Of a stretch of 64,000 nucleotides of DNA, positions 54,895 through 64,000 are shown piece by piece; position 1 is the first letter of the stretch; every line of letters begins with the position of its first letter. Both the position numbers and the translations under genes were made by a program. A model generated the notes under the pieces. It was not told the origin of the DNA, searched no databases, and worked only from the letters and a program-made list of their open reading frames with translations. Origin of the DNA: Closterium sp. NIES-65 (Eukaryota; Streptophyta; Zygnematophyceae; Desmidiales; Closteriaceae); the NCBI GenBank assembly GCA_948144175.1, contig CANXME010000886.1, forward strand, positions 682,001 through 746,000. Direction: 5' to 3'.

Positions 54895-54960
54895 GGAGAC
54901 GTCCTTCCATAGACAGGGGTAGTCGTAGCCCCCCTTGGGAGGGGGCGGAGAGGGGGCTGC
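54895..54960 (-). pseudogene. Duplicate GGYDY exon, copy 4 (partial)
   Basis: Only PPPKGGYDYPCLWKDVSN is recognisable; the second cysteine and the helix are missing. Confidence 0.65.
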
Positions 54961-54968
54961 GGTTGTGT

Positions 54969-55200
54969 GTGGGGAAGGGGGAAGGGGGAAGGGGGAAGAA
55001 GGAAGGGAGAAAGGGGAAGTAGAAAGGGAGAAAGGGGAAGTAGAAAGGGAGAAAGGGGAAGTAGAAAGGGAGAAAGGGGAAGTAGAAAGGGAGAAAGGGG
55101 AAGTGGGAAGGGGGGAGTGGGAAGGGAGAAGGGCGAAGGAGGGAGGGAGAAGGAAGAAACAGAAAGGGAGAACGGGGAAGGGAGAAAGGGAAGGGTAAGG
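54969..55200. repeat. Purine-rich minisatellite
   Basis: Units of AAAGGGAGAAAGGGGAAGTAG (21 bp) repeat about six times, with degenerate flanks. Confidence 0.9.
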
Positions 55201-55244
55201 GGCAACGGGAGGTGGAGGAAAAGGGTGTAAAAAAGTGAAGATTG

Positions 55245-55560
55245 GGTATGGAGACAGCTTTTGAAATGTCTCAAAAGACGGCTGCACAGGCTGTCTTTTG
55301 GATGTCTCAAAAGACGGCTGCACAGGTGTTTTGAGACGTCTCAAAAAGGTGAAGATTGGGTATGGAGACAGCTTTTGAGACGGCTGCACAGGCTGTCTTT
55401 TGGATGTCTCAAAAGACGGCTGCACAGGCTGTCTTTTGGATGTCTCAAAAGACGGTTGCACAGGTGTTTTGAGACGTCTCAAAAAGGCGAAGATTGGGTA
55501 TGAAGTCAGCTTTTGAGATGTCCCAAAAGATGGCTGCACAATCAGGAATTGATGCCTCAT
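55245..55560. repeat. Direct repeats with TTTTGAGACGTCTCAAAA palindromes
   Basis: Blocks around TCTCAAAAGACGGCTGCACAGG recur five or six times. Two copies of a perfect 18-bp palindrome lie at 55329-55346 and 55467-55484. No gene is apparent. Confidence 0.85.
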
Positions 55561-55639
55561 TGCTCACATGCAGACGTTTGAATGCCAAGGCTGGCCTCTA
55601 ACCCCTCACAACCGCCCTCAACGCCTCTCAACCCCCATA

Positions 55640-55870
55640 ACTCCCCTTAGGGGGATGAGATCAGGTGTAGGGGGATAAGCTCAGGGGCTGGAGAAAGGAT
55701 GAGCTCAGGGGGGAGGGGACTTTTGAGTCGACTCAAAACGCACCTTTTGAGTCGACTCAAAGATGGGATCAGGTGTAGGGGGATAAGCTCAGGGGCTAGA
55801 GAAAGGATGAGCTCAGGGGGGAGGGGAGTGGGGGGTGACGTCATGGGGAGGAGAATGATATGAGAAATGG
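55640..55870. repeat. Duplicated GGGGATAAGCTCAGGGGCT segment with palindromes
   Basis: Two copies of about 90 bp (from about 55650 and 55765). They are separated by the palindromes at 55721-55738 and 55746-55761, of the form TTTTGAGTCGACTCAAAA. Confidence 0.8.
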
Positions 55871-57010
55871 GTGGGGAGAGGGGGGCGCCTGTCCCCGCCT
55901 GCCGTCCGCCTGTCGCTCGTCTGTAGCTCGACTGCCGTCCGCCTGCCGTCCGCCTGTCGCTCGTCTGTAGCTAGACTGTCGGTCACCTGTCGCTCGTCCG
56001 TCTCTCGCCTGTCGTTCGCATGTCGCCCGCCTGCCACCCGCCAGTCCTAGCCCATACCGTCACCCGCCGCAGCCCGTACACCTGCGACCATTTACGCCTA
56101 CATTGCCGGTTCAAAGATCTTCTCTTCAGGCCAATGCCTCTCCTCCGAGTTGACTTTTGAGCCGACTCGAAAGTCAACTTGCTCCCCGTACACCTGCGGC
56201 CATTTACGCCTACATTGCCGGTTCAAAGATCGTCCCTTCAGGCCGATACCTCTCCTCCGCCTCTCGCTCGTGTTTTGAGTCGACTCAACACCCGCCAGTC
56301 CTAGCCCATTCCGTTACCCGCTGCTCCCCGTACACCTGCAGTCATTTACGCCTACATACATCGCCGGTTCAAAGATCTTCCCTTAAGGCCGATACCTCTC
56401 CTCCGCCTCTCGCTCATCTCCAGTGCATCCCCATTCCGCCACCTGCGGCGTTATGTACACCTGGGGCCTTTTTCGCCTACCTGTCGCCCGTCTGTCGCCC
56501 GTATGTCGCTCGCCTGTCGCTCGCCAGTGCATCCCCACTCCGCCACCTGCGGCGTTATGTACACCTGGGGCCTTTTTCGCCTACCTGTCGCCCGTCTGTC
56601 GCCCGTCTGTCGCCCGTATGTCGCTCGCCTGTCGCTCGCCAGTGCATCCCCACTCCGCCACCCGCGGCGTTATGTACACCTGGGGCCCTTTTCGCCTACC
56701 TGTCGCCCGTCTGTCGCCCGTGTGTCGCTCGCCTGTCGCTCGCCAGTGCATCCCCATTCCGCCACCCGCGGCGTTATGTACACCTGGGGCCTATTTTCGC
56801 CTACCTATTGCCCGCATGTCCCTCGCCTATCGTTCGCCGGTCGCTCGCATGTCTCTCGCCTGTCGCTCGCCTTTCACTCGCCTGTCGCTCGCCTGTCGTT
56901 CGACTGCCGCCCGCCTGTCGCTCGTCTTACGTTCGTCTGTACACTCGCCTGTCACTCGCCTCGCCATATGTCGCCCGACTATCGCTTGCTGTCGCCCGGC
57001 CATCGCTCAC
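55870..57010. repeat. CGCCTGTCGCTCG-rich repeat region
   Basis: Short CGCCTGTCGCTCG-like units and four longer copies (about 100-119 bp each, starting near 56421, 56521, 56640 and 56744) that begin GTGCATCCCC and contain GGCGTTATGTACACCTGGGG. Overlapping open frames up to 350 codons exist in all three phases, so they come from the repeat and are not called. Confidence 0.8.
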
Positions 57011-58257
57011 CTGGCGGCGCATTGTCGAGGGAGCGAGCGGAGGCGAGAGGGGAGACGGCGAGCAGAACAAGGCAGAGGAGAGCGAAGAAGTTGAGAGCGA
57101 GGGAGTGAAGAGCGCCGAGGGCCAGCGCGAGCGGTGCGCGGAGCGGTCGTCTCCTAGAGGCGAGGGCGCTTCGAGAGGGAATCGTGGCGGCGACAGCTAA
57201 GTGGGAAGAGCGGAAGGCGATGGCGGAGTTGGCGCGGTGGCGACAACAAGGAGCCATTTCCGCGTCTCCACTCCGTTGCGGGCGCGGTCGACTCATCAGA
57301 AACACAGATGCAAACCGTCAGAAATTGGGCAATGGCGACTTGAGAGTGATTCTCGCGCAAACGAGCGCCTCGTAGTTGGTCGTTGACGAGGAGGCATGGG
57401 GAACCGGACGTGGAAGTGGGTGCGAAATGGCGCTAGTGGCGCGAGAAGTGGTTGGGACTTCGTGGTTTTGTCGTGGGACCTAGTCACCTAGGTTGTCTGG
57501 GAGAAACTTTCAGGTTCCAGGTGTGGTTCGATTTTGGAAGAAACTGGCAAATGTGTGTTGTCTCAGGTGTAATTCTGATCGAAACCAATACAGAAGCCAG
57601 TTTACAACGCGGATATCCTTGATAAACGACAGATTGGTTCGAGGGGTTGGGCGGGGAATTTGTCGGAGAATGAATGGGCGTTCGACGCCCGTCAGGGTTG
57701 CGAAATCAAAACGCGCACCGACGGGAAACCCGGATTTTCGATCAGGTCGCCTGGTTTCGTCATCGTGCATCGTGACTTCGGTTTGCTGAGAACGACCAAT
57801 GAACATCTTCCGAGAGCGAATTTTTCAGTAGCCCAAGCCTTGTCACATGAATTCCTGTCCAGCGGGAGATCTAGTCAGCTTAGTCCACCTTGGGCTCCCT
57901 GAGGGGATCCCATGAAGCTCTCTGGTCTGCTATCTCCTCTGGTTTAGTTATGGGAGAAAACGATAGTAGGAAAACACGTCAGCTGTTGTACCCAGCTTCG
58001 ACATGGCCTAAGGATCTCCAGTGAGATTAGCTCCTCCTACAACACAAGCACGGCGCGTACTTCCCCACCTCCAAACCGCAGGTCAGCAAGCGGGTGGTGC
58101 TGCGTGTTTATCAACTTTCTATAGTAGAGAAGGAGCGAGGAGCTGGGATTGTGAGATCCGTATACGAGTGACTTGATCCCTTGTCATTCTATATCTGGGA
58201 AAGGAGATCTCTTTTCATACCTTTCTTAGCAGTCCGCGGTCGATCCGTGAAGTTCAG
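57011..58257. other. Upstream region of gene C
   Basis: About 1.2 kb of mixed sequence with no recognisable gene or repeat. It probably contains the promoter and 5' untranslated region of gene C. No unambiguous TATA box or intron boundary was found. Confidence 0.4.
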
Positions 58258-60849
58258 ATGGAGCGTCTCTCACACATAGATCGACTTTCAGATGATCTTC
58301 TTATCAGGATTTTATGGTTTCGGAAAGAGGAGCCTGTCCAAGAATATTCAAATTCTATATAGGACTGGCTTCCTTCTTGGCATTTTAAAACGAACAAGTT
58401 CACTTATCCAGCCTTATCAGATCCAGCTTTTAATCTGCTCATCGCGTCCGTATGCAGTCGCTGGCGTGACATCGTTAAGCGTCAAGTCACCTGCTTGTCA
58501 GTTCATGAAAACCGTGTCATTTCTCGTCAAGATCTGACGAACGCAGTGGCTTGTTTCGACAACCTCACCAATCTTCATCTCAGTGACGGCAGTGTCGAGA
58601 TAATTGACAACGTTTTTTTATCTCGCCTTGCTTCCTCACGGCCTAAGCTAAAAGTTCTTCACGTGGGTCTCAGGATCACACCGAAAAGGTGTGAAGGAAG
58701 CAAGAATGAGCACCCAGTTACTGAAGCTGGCTTGGATTTGTTTTTCCTGAAGTGTACTCACCTCGAGGAGATTTCGCTTCACTGCCTCCATAAAGATGCT
58801 GAGTTGCCGAGTTCTTTCTTTCAACTGCAGCATCTCCACACAGCTCTTCTGACTGACATTTCAGCCTTGACATTTCCCAGATTTGCAGCGCTTTCATCTC
58901 TCACTTCTCTCCATATTGCCGTTTCGAAATTGACACATCAGCAACTATCAAGCCTCGCTCGTATCCCAAGACTCTCCATACTTTCGATCTCTAGTGAAAT
59001 CTGCCTCCTCAAGAATGAATCACCATCTGCAACATTTCCAGCTGCTCAGCCGCCTTATCTGAAGACACTCGAGTTCCCGCTCAACAGTCCGAAATTCGAT
59101 GCAATGTTCTTTACAGGATCACCCTGCATTCGCCTAGAACAGCTGGTGATTACCAATTCCACCAAACTTCGACGACTCCCGGATGACATTGGAGAGCTGT
59201 TGCCATGCCTCCGTGAGCTGACCATTCGGAATTGTGATGAGCTTGACCAACTATCCGATAGTACCACTTCCCTAAGCGCATTGGAGTGCTTATCCATTTG
59301 TAACTGCCGCCGGCTTACCAGCCTGCCCATCGACTTCGAAGAGTTTCCTGCCCTCAAGTCACTGATGCTGCACAACCTGCCTCGTTTAGACTTACCTGAA
59401 TCCCTTTGCCAAGCTAATTCTTTGGAGACTCTGTCCCTTTATGACTGTGGCAAGATGCAGCTGCCAGCAGAGTTCTGCATCCTGACATCTCTCAAGAAAC
59501 TGAGCCTCATGCGCTATGGGAAGATGGTGCTTCCAGAGAGGATTGGATGCCTCACTAACCTGGAAACTCTTCAGCTACATGGATTCATGCAGCCGCCTCC
59601 TTCACTCACGCAGCTGGTTTTTCTAACAAGTATTGAGCTTGCATATTGCTCAGTTGTCGAGCTTCTTGAAGGTCTGTAGAATATGACTAACCTGCAGCAT
59701 CTCCGCATACGGAACTGTTCTGCTCTCAACGAGATTCCAGAGTCTGTTACAGGGCTGACGCGGCTAGAATCCTTGACCATTGAAGCGTGTGAACAGCTTT
59801 CTGTGCTGCCAAGAAGGCTGAGTAGCCTTGTGGGGCTGAAGAGGTTGGACGTAAAATGGTGTAGACGACTTTGTGAGTTTCCTGTGGCACTTCCACTTTC
59901 CCTTGAGGTCCTGATTTGGGACAACAATGAGCAGGGAACTTTCCAGCCTCGGATTTCCCTGCCGTCTCGTCTAAGGCACTTGAATCTGAGGTTGGCAGAC
60001 AACATTGACGAATTTCCTGTCCCCTTGAGCCCACTTTCTCAGCTCCACGTCTTGAGTATCTGTCATGGTGAAAGGATTCGAACCCTTCCAGGAAGCATCG
60101 GTTCCGCATTGCAGCAGCTGCGTGATTTGCAGATATGCCACTTCAAGGAGCTTCGGGAGCTGCCAGAAACGATCTCACAGCTCCAACACCTGACATCGCT
60201 GGAGGTCGTTGCGCCCAAGCTGGCCTCAATTCCTGATGGGATCGGCGCATTATCCAGGTTGCGCAAGCTGGATCTGACAGACTGTAAGGCCCTGCAGCAG
60301 CTACCATCATCGCTCACACAGCTTCGATGCCTCTCTGTGCTGAGACTATACAATACTTCCATCACCTCCCTTCCTCCGAGGTTTGGACAGCTGACCAGGT
60401 TGAGGACACTGAGCCTCTCTGGCTGTGAGCAATTGACAGCCTTGCCAGAGGATTTGACAGAGCTGAAGCTGCACAGCAGAGTGCCATTCAGAGACTCGCT
60501 TTCCCCCACTCCTCTCCTCTCCGGGGCTCCCCCTTCACTCCCGCCTTCTTTCCTTCAGGCAGAAGCACAAAGGATAGGCTTACCCAGCTGGCACCTGCCA
60601 GGGTCGCCATGCTTCACTCTCATTCCCAACGCCCCCTCCTCCCTTCTTCTCTCCCCCTCCCCCCCCCCCCACCCCACCCCAATTCCCCTGAGTGGTGAGT
60701 ATACCTCTCTGGAACCTGGCAGCATCGCCGTCCTTCACTCTCATTTCCAACACCCCCTCCTCCTTTTTCTCTCCCCCTCCGCCCCTTGCCCCACTCCCCC
60801 GAGTGGTGCGTACACCCAACTGGGACCGGGCAGAATCGCCCTGCCTTAG
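58258..60849 (+). CDS. F-box/LRR protein (gene C) with two in-frame TAG codons
   Basis: One frame from the ATG at 58258 (MERLSHIDRLSDDLLIRILW, F-box-like), interrupted only by TAG at 58360-58362 (codon 35) and 59677-59679, both in phase with what follows. After the first stop, LLIASVCSRWRDIVKRQVTC matches gene B. LRRs run from about 58570 to 60473 (LPDDIGELLPCLRELTI, LxxLxLxxCxxLxxLP units). After the second stop MTNLQHLRIRNCSALNEIP continues the repeats. The LRR part ends near 60473; the last 125 codons are proline-rich and coincide with a non-coding-looking repeat, so the true 3' end is uncertain. The expected role is an SCF ubiquitin-ligase receptor. Glutamine would fit well at both TAGs, but it is most simply a pseudogene. 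Confidence 0.7.
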
Positions 60850-61100
60850 CAGCAGGTGGCGTTTGCAGTAGAAGCCACATCAGATGTTCTGTTACTGGTG
60901 GGGAAGAGATGGTGAGTGGGGGGGAGGCAGATGAGCGAGAGGGTGTTGGTGAAAGAGAAGGAGCATACTGGCATTTGCAGTTGAAGCCACATCAGATGTT
61001 CTGCTGCTGGTGGGGAAGAGATGGTGAGCGGAGGGCTTAGGAGAGTTGTTGAAAGAGCAGAGGAGGTGGGAGTAAGGAGGGGGGACTGTTAGATACAATA
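60474..61100. repeat. C-rich and duplicated sequence after gene C
   Basis: About three degenerate copies of a 120-bp unit (CACTCTCATTCCCAAC, then a C-rich run, then CCGAGTGGTGAGTA) at 60580-60830. Then comes a 55-bp direct repeat (GAAGCCACATCAGATGTTCT) at 60866-60920 and 60975-61028. Confidence 0.75.
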
Positions 61101-61104
61101 CCAC

Positions 61105-61580
61105 GGCTCATCATCCCTCCCCTCATCATCCCTCCCCTCATCATCCCTCCCCTCATCATCCCTCCCCTCATCATCCCTCCCCTCATCATCCCTCCCCTCA
61201 TCATCCCTCCCCTCATCATCCCTCCCCTCATCATCCCTCCCCTCATCATCCCTCCCCTCATCATCCCTCCCCTCATCATCCCTCCCCTCATCATCCCTCC
61301 CCTCATCATCCCTCCCCTCATCATCCCTCCCCTCATCATCCCTCCCCTCATCATCCCTCCCCTCATCATCCCTCCCCTCATCATCCCTCCCCTCATCATC
61401 CCTCCCCTCATCATCCCTCCCCTCATCATCCCTCCCCTCATCATCCCTCCCCTCATCATCCCTCCCCTCATCATCCCTCCCCTCATCATCCCTCCCCTCA
61501 TCATCCCTCCCCTCATCATCCCTCCCCTCATCATCCCTCCCCTCATCATCCCTCCCCTCATCATCCCTCCCCTCATCATG
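61105..61580. repeat. 15-bp minisatellite, about 31 units
   Basis: An almost perfect array of CATCATCCCTCCCCT. The long frames through it are repeat artefacts. Confidence 0.96.
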
Positions 61581-61584
61581 CCTC

Positions 61585-61780
61585 ATCATGCCTCATCATC
61601 CCTTATCGTGCCTCATCATCCCTTATCGTGCCTCATCATCCCTTATCGTGCCTCATCATCCCTTATCGTGCCTCATCATCCCTTATCGTGCCTCATCATC
61701 CCTTATCGTGCCTCATCATCCCTTATCGTGCCTCATCATCCCTTATCGTGCCTCATCATCCCTTATCGTGCCTCATCATG
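61585..61780. repeat. 20-bp minisatellite, about 10 units
   Basis: Units TCATCATCCCTTATCGTGCC follow directly after the 15-bp array and share its CATCATCCCT start, so one probably grew from the other. Confidence 0.95.
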
Positions 61781-61789
61781 CTCTTTTTC

Positions 61790-62340
61790 ACATTCTGAAT
61801 CATTGTTCCCAGCTCCTCCTTTCAGTTATCCTTGCAAATTATGGGCAAATATTGCAAGGAATGGAAGCAACAAGAGAGAGTCACGCATGGCCAGGTTACT
61901 TTCTCTGTGACTCTCTCTTACTGTGTTCTTTCTGCTTCTCGCCTCCTATCCCTGATATCTTGCATGGTTACGCTAATTTCTCAGTGAAACTCTCTCAATC
62001 TCTCTGCTCGCATCCTATCATCTTAAGAGAAAACATGAGAGTGCATGTGCTACATTCATTCTGTTCCCTAACCGCTCTCCCCAATCTTATTCATCTCAGA
62101 ACCCCCCTCTCGTCCTCTCAGGTCTGCTGCTTGCTTCCACTCATCCCTACAGACATTACAAGAGTTCGAATGTTCCATCCCACCTCACTCCCCTCTTCCT
62201 CTCCGCTCTCCACTGCCACCACAAAGGTCCCAGCTGCTGCCTCACTGTTTTATTTCTATTACCACTTCAATGATCAATCCCATCTGAGCCCGCCAGTACG
62301 TGCAAAATCAGCCCTCCTCGGCGCCCTCTCTGCTCTTCTG
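61790..62340. repeat. Direct duplicate, left copy
   Basis: Starts near ATTGTTCCCAGCTCCTCCTT. It shares about 300 bp with 62925-63215, including GAGAGTGCATGTGCTACATT, and its last part (62225-62340) matches 63280-63400. No coding potential is supported. Confidence 0.82.
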
Positions 62341-62394
62341 TAGGTGGACGGACAGTGCTTGCAGCGGGTGGGGGCACAGCAGGCAGCAACGCGA

Positions 62395-62485
62395 TTAATC
62401 CCCCCTAGGTTCAGCCCCCCCAAGCTCAGCCCCCCCAAGCTCAGCCCCCCCAAGCTCAGCCCCCCTAGGTTCAGCCCCCCAGGGT
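62395..62485. repeat. (CCCCCCAAGCTCAGC)n short array
   Basis: Five or six 15-bp units between two copies of a 70-bp segment (GCCCTCTCTGCTC..., near 62325 and 62482). Confidence 0.88.
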
Positions 62486-62554
62486 GCCCTCTCTGCTCGT
62501 CTGGAGGTGGTCGCACAGTGCTTGCAGCAGGTGGGGGCACAGCACAGCATGAAC

Positions 62555-62895
62555 GGGCTGTGTGGGTGAGAGGGGTGAGTGGGCTGTGTGGGTGAGTGGG
62601 CTGTGTGGGTGAGAGGGGTGAGTGGGCTGTGTGGGTGAGTGGGCTGTGTGGGTGAGAGGGGTGAGTGGGCTGTGTGGGTGAGTGGGCTGTGTGGGTGAGA
62701 GGGGTGAGTGGGCTGTGTGGGTGAGTGGGCTGTGTGGGTGAGAGGGGTGAGTGGGCTGTGTGGGTGAGTGGGCTGTGTGGGTGAGAGGGGTGAGTGGGCT
62801 GTGTGGGTGAGTGGGCTGTGTGGGTGAGAGGGGTGAGTGGGCTGTGTGGGTGAGTGGGCTGTGTGGGTGAGAGGGGTGAGTGGGCTGTGTGGGTC
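62555..62895. repeat. 43-bp minisatellite, about 8 units
   Basis: Each unit combines GAGAGGGGTGAGTGGGCTGT and GGGTGAGTGGGCTGTGTGG in regular order. Confidence 0.95.
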
Positions 62896-62919
62896 GGTGC
62901 CCAATGAGCGTGACCCACT

Positions 62920-63400
62920 CTGAACTATTGTTCCCACTCCTCCTTTTAGTTATCCTTGCGAATTATGGGCAAATATTGCAAGGAGTGGAAGCAATAACAG
63001 AGAGTTACACATGACCAGGTTACTTTCTCCGTTACTCTCTCTTACAGTGTTCTTTCTGCTTCTCGCATCCCATCCCTGATAATCTTGCATGCTTATCCTA
63101 CTTTCTCAGTGAAGCTCTCTCAATCTCTCTGCTCCTTTCATCCTATCATCCCAAGAGACAACATGAGAGTGCATGTGCTACATTCATTCTGTTCCTTAAC
63201 CGCTCTCAGCTGCTGCCTCACGGCTCTAATCACCACTTCAATTGCCACTCATCAGTCTACTTTCTTCCACTGTCACTACAAACATCCCAGCTGCTGCTCA
63301 CTGCTTTATTTCTATTACCACTTCAATCCCATCAGAGACCGCCAGTAGGTGCAAGATCAGCCCTCCTCAGCACCCTCTTTGTCCTTCTGGAGGTGGACGC
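62920..63400. repeat. Direct duplicate, right copy
   Basis: The second copy of the 61790-62340 segment, somewhat shorter, ending at the LTR that starts at 63401. Confidence 0.82.
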
Positions 63401-64000
63401 TGTTAGTGTTAGCCTTCAATCTCACACTTTGTACTTTGTATTTTCTATATCCTAGAGTAGTGTAGTTTGCACATTGTGTTTGGTTGGGTGTACACCTACA
63501 TCCCAACCAAACCCAAATGTAATCTCCAAGCAATCTCCAACCCATCAATTGGAGATTGCCTTGGGATTACCCCCAATCCCTAGGGATTGCCCCCGATTCC
63601 CTTCCCCATCCATTCCCTCCCCTTCTTGGATGTACTTATAGAGCTTCAAGCTCATTACTAATGTATCGCTTCTAAGCCTAAGTTCTCACATGGTATCAGA
63701 GCCCGTCAACCGCACACGCGGATCATGATCCTCTTATCTCTGCAGATGTTCATCCCGCAAACCTCGGCGGAACCACCTTCAATCTCGTCGCCGGTGATTC
63801 GCGACATTCATGGGCGGAAATTCTCCCGCACCACTTTCCCGTCACTTTCGACGACATCTACTAGTTCACTGGGAAGCGCATCGTCGGCGCTATAACCTAT
63901 CGCTCGTTTTTTCATCAACGTCATCGCGTCATTTCTTCTTCTCGTCGGGCCGCCGCCCGTCGCCTTGCAACTTCTCGTCGGGCCGCCGCCCGTCGCCCCG
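63401..64000 (+). mobile_element. LTR retrotransposon, 5' end only
   Basis: A 290-bp LTR (63401-63690) from TGTTAGTG to TTCTCACA, followed by the Met-tRNA primer site TGGTATCAGAGCCCG (63691). After about 40 bp a frame reads DHDPLISADVHPANLGGTTF, like the start of a plant Gag, with a TAG near 63862. A 30-bp direct repeat (CTTCTCGTCGGGCCGCCGCC) closes the window. The rest lies outside. Confidence 0.75.

Noticed and set aside
53908..55560. A single 550-residue membrane protein
   Set aside because: The N-terminal half translates non-coding purine minisatellites and duplicated palindrome repeats, and the frame leaves the real last exon; only the exon copies are supported.
56157..57200. A 347-residue protein rich in Ser, Pro and Arg
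   Set aside because: Overlapping frames in all phases of the same repeats show similar length, so it is a repeat artefact.
61037..61589. Frames of 166-180 codons (MMRGG and DEGRD repeats)
   Set aside because: Pure translations of the 15-bp minisatellite.

Overview
The window looks like nuclear DNA of a plant-lineage eukaryote, perhaps a streptophyte alga; the species cannot be named from this sequence. The reasons are Ty1/copia and chromodomain Ty3/gypsy LTR retrotransposons primed by initiator-Met tRNA, a DIRS-like tyrosine-recombinase retroelement, a foldback DNA element with Tourist/PIF-Harbinger-like ends, and F-box proteins carrying plant-type leucine-rich repeats. There are no bacterial operons, no CRISPR array, and no rRNA or tRNA gene that I could recognise.

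Layout. 1-1651: 5' end of a copia element on the minus strand (Copia-4), cut by the window edge. 1989-9322: an F-box/LRR cluster with pseudogene A (+), a C-terminal LRR fragment (-) and gene B (-). 9449-53121: one Ty3/gypsy chromovirus on the minus strand, swollen to about 43.7 kb by insertions. 53122-55560: a small one-pass membrane-protein gene (-) whose exons are duplicated in tandem. 55560-58257: minisatellites and repeated palindromes. 58258-60849: a third F-box/LRR gene, C (+). 60850-63400: minisatellites and duplicated non-coding sequence. 63401-64000: the 5' LTR and leader of another LTR retrotransposon that leaves the window.

The gypsy block can be unpacked because nearly every insertion is bordered by a readable target-site duplication. 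Its 5' LTR (37958-38101 + 45969-46073 + 53040-53121) was split first by a copia element (Copia-X, 38102-45963, duplication CTATG) and by a foldback DNA element (46074-53039, duplication TTA). The foldback was hit by a DIRS-like element (47202-53005) with the split direct repeats A1...B1A2...B2 and no duplication beyond an AT core. Copia-X carries a non-autonomous LTR element (39365-40857, CAACT) and a solo LTR (45694-45909, TCTTA). The gypsy gag holds a deleted copia element (Copia-3, 31978-37372, CCACT), itself hit by a solo LTR (32689-32814, AAGAC). The integrase region holds Copia-2 (21147-28530, GGTAC) and a non-autonomous LTR element (10182-20725), which in turn holds the nearly intact Copia-1 (11081-18537, GGGGC). 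The other gypsy LTR (9449-9775) is uninterrupted and serves as an internal empty-site reference.

How the parts relate. Before the gypsy insertion, the promoter of gene B (start at 9322) would have been joined to what is now 53122 onward. Copia-1 to Copia-4 belong to one family with short (122-134 bp) LTRs, a GC-rich repeat leader of about 1 kb, a poly-glycine Gag, an unusual Cys/His motif and a 15-bp tandem repeat between integrase and reverse transcriptase. Copia-3 lacks protease and integrase but has LTRs that look identical, so it was probably moved by proteins of a complete relative. Most host genes and elements carry in-frame stops or small frameshifts.
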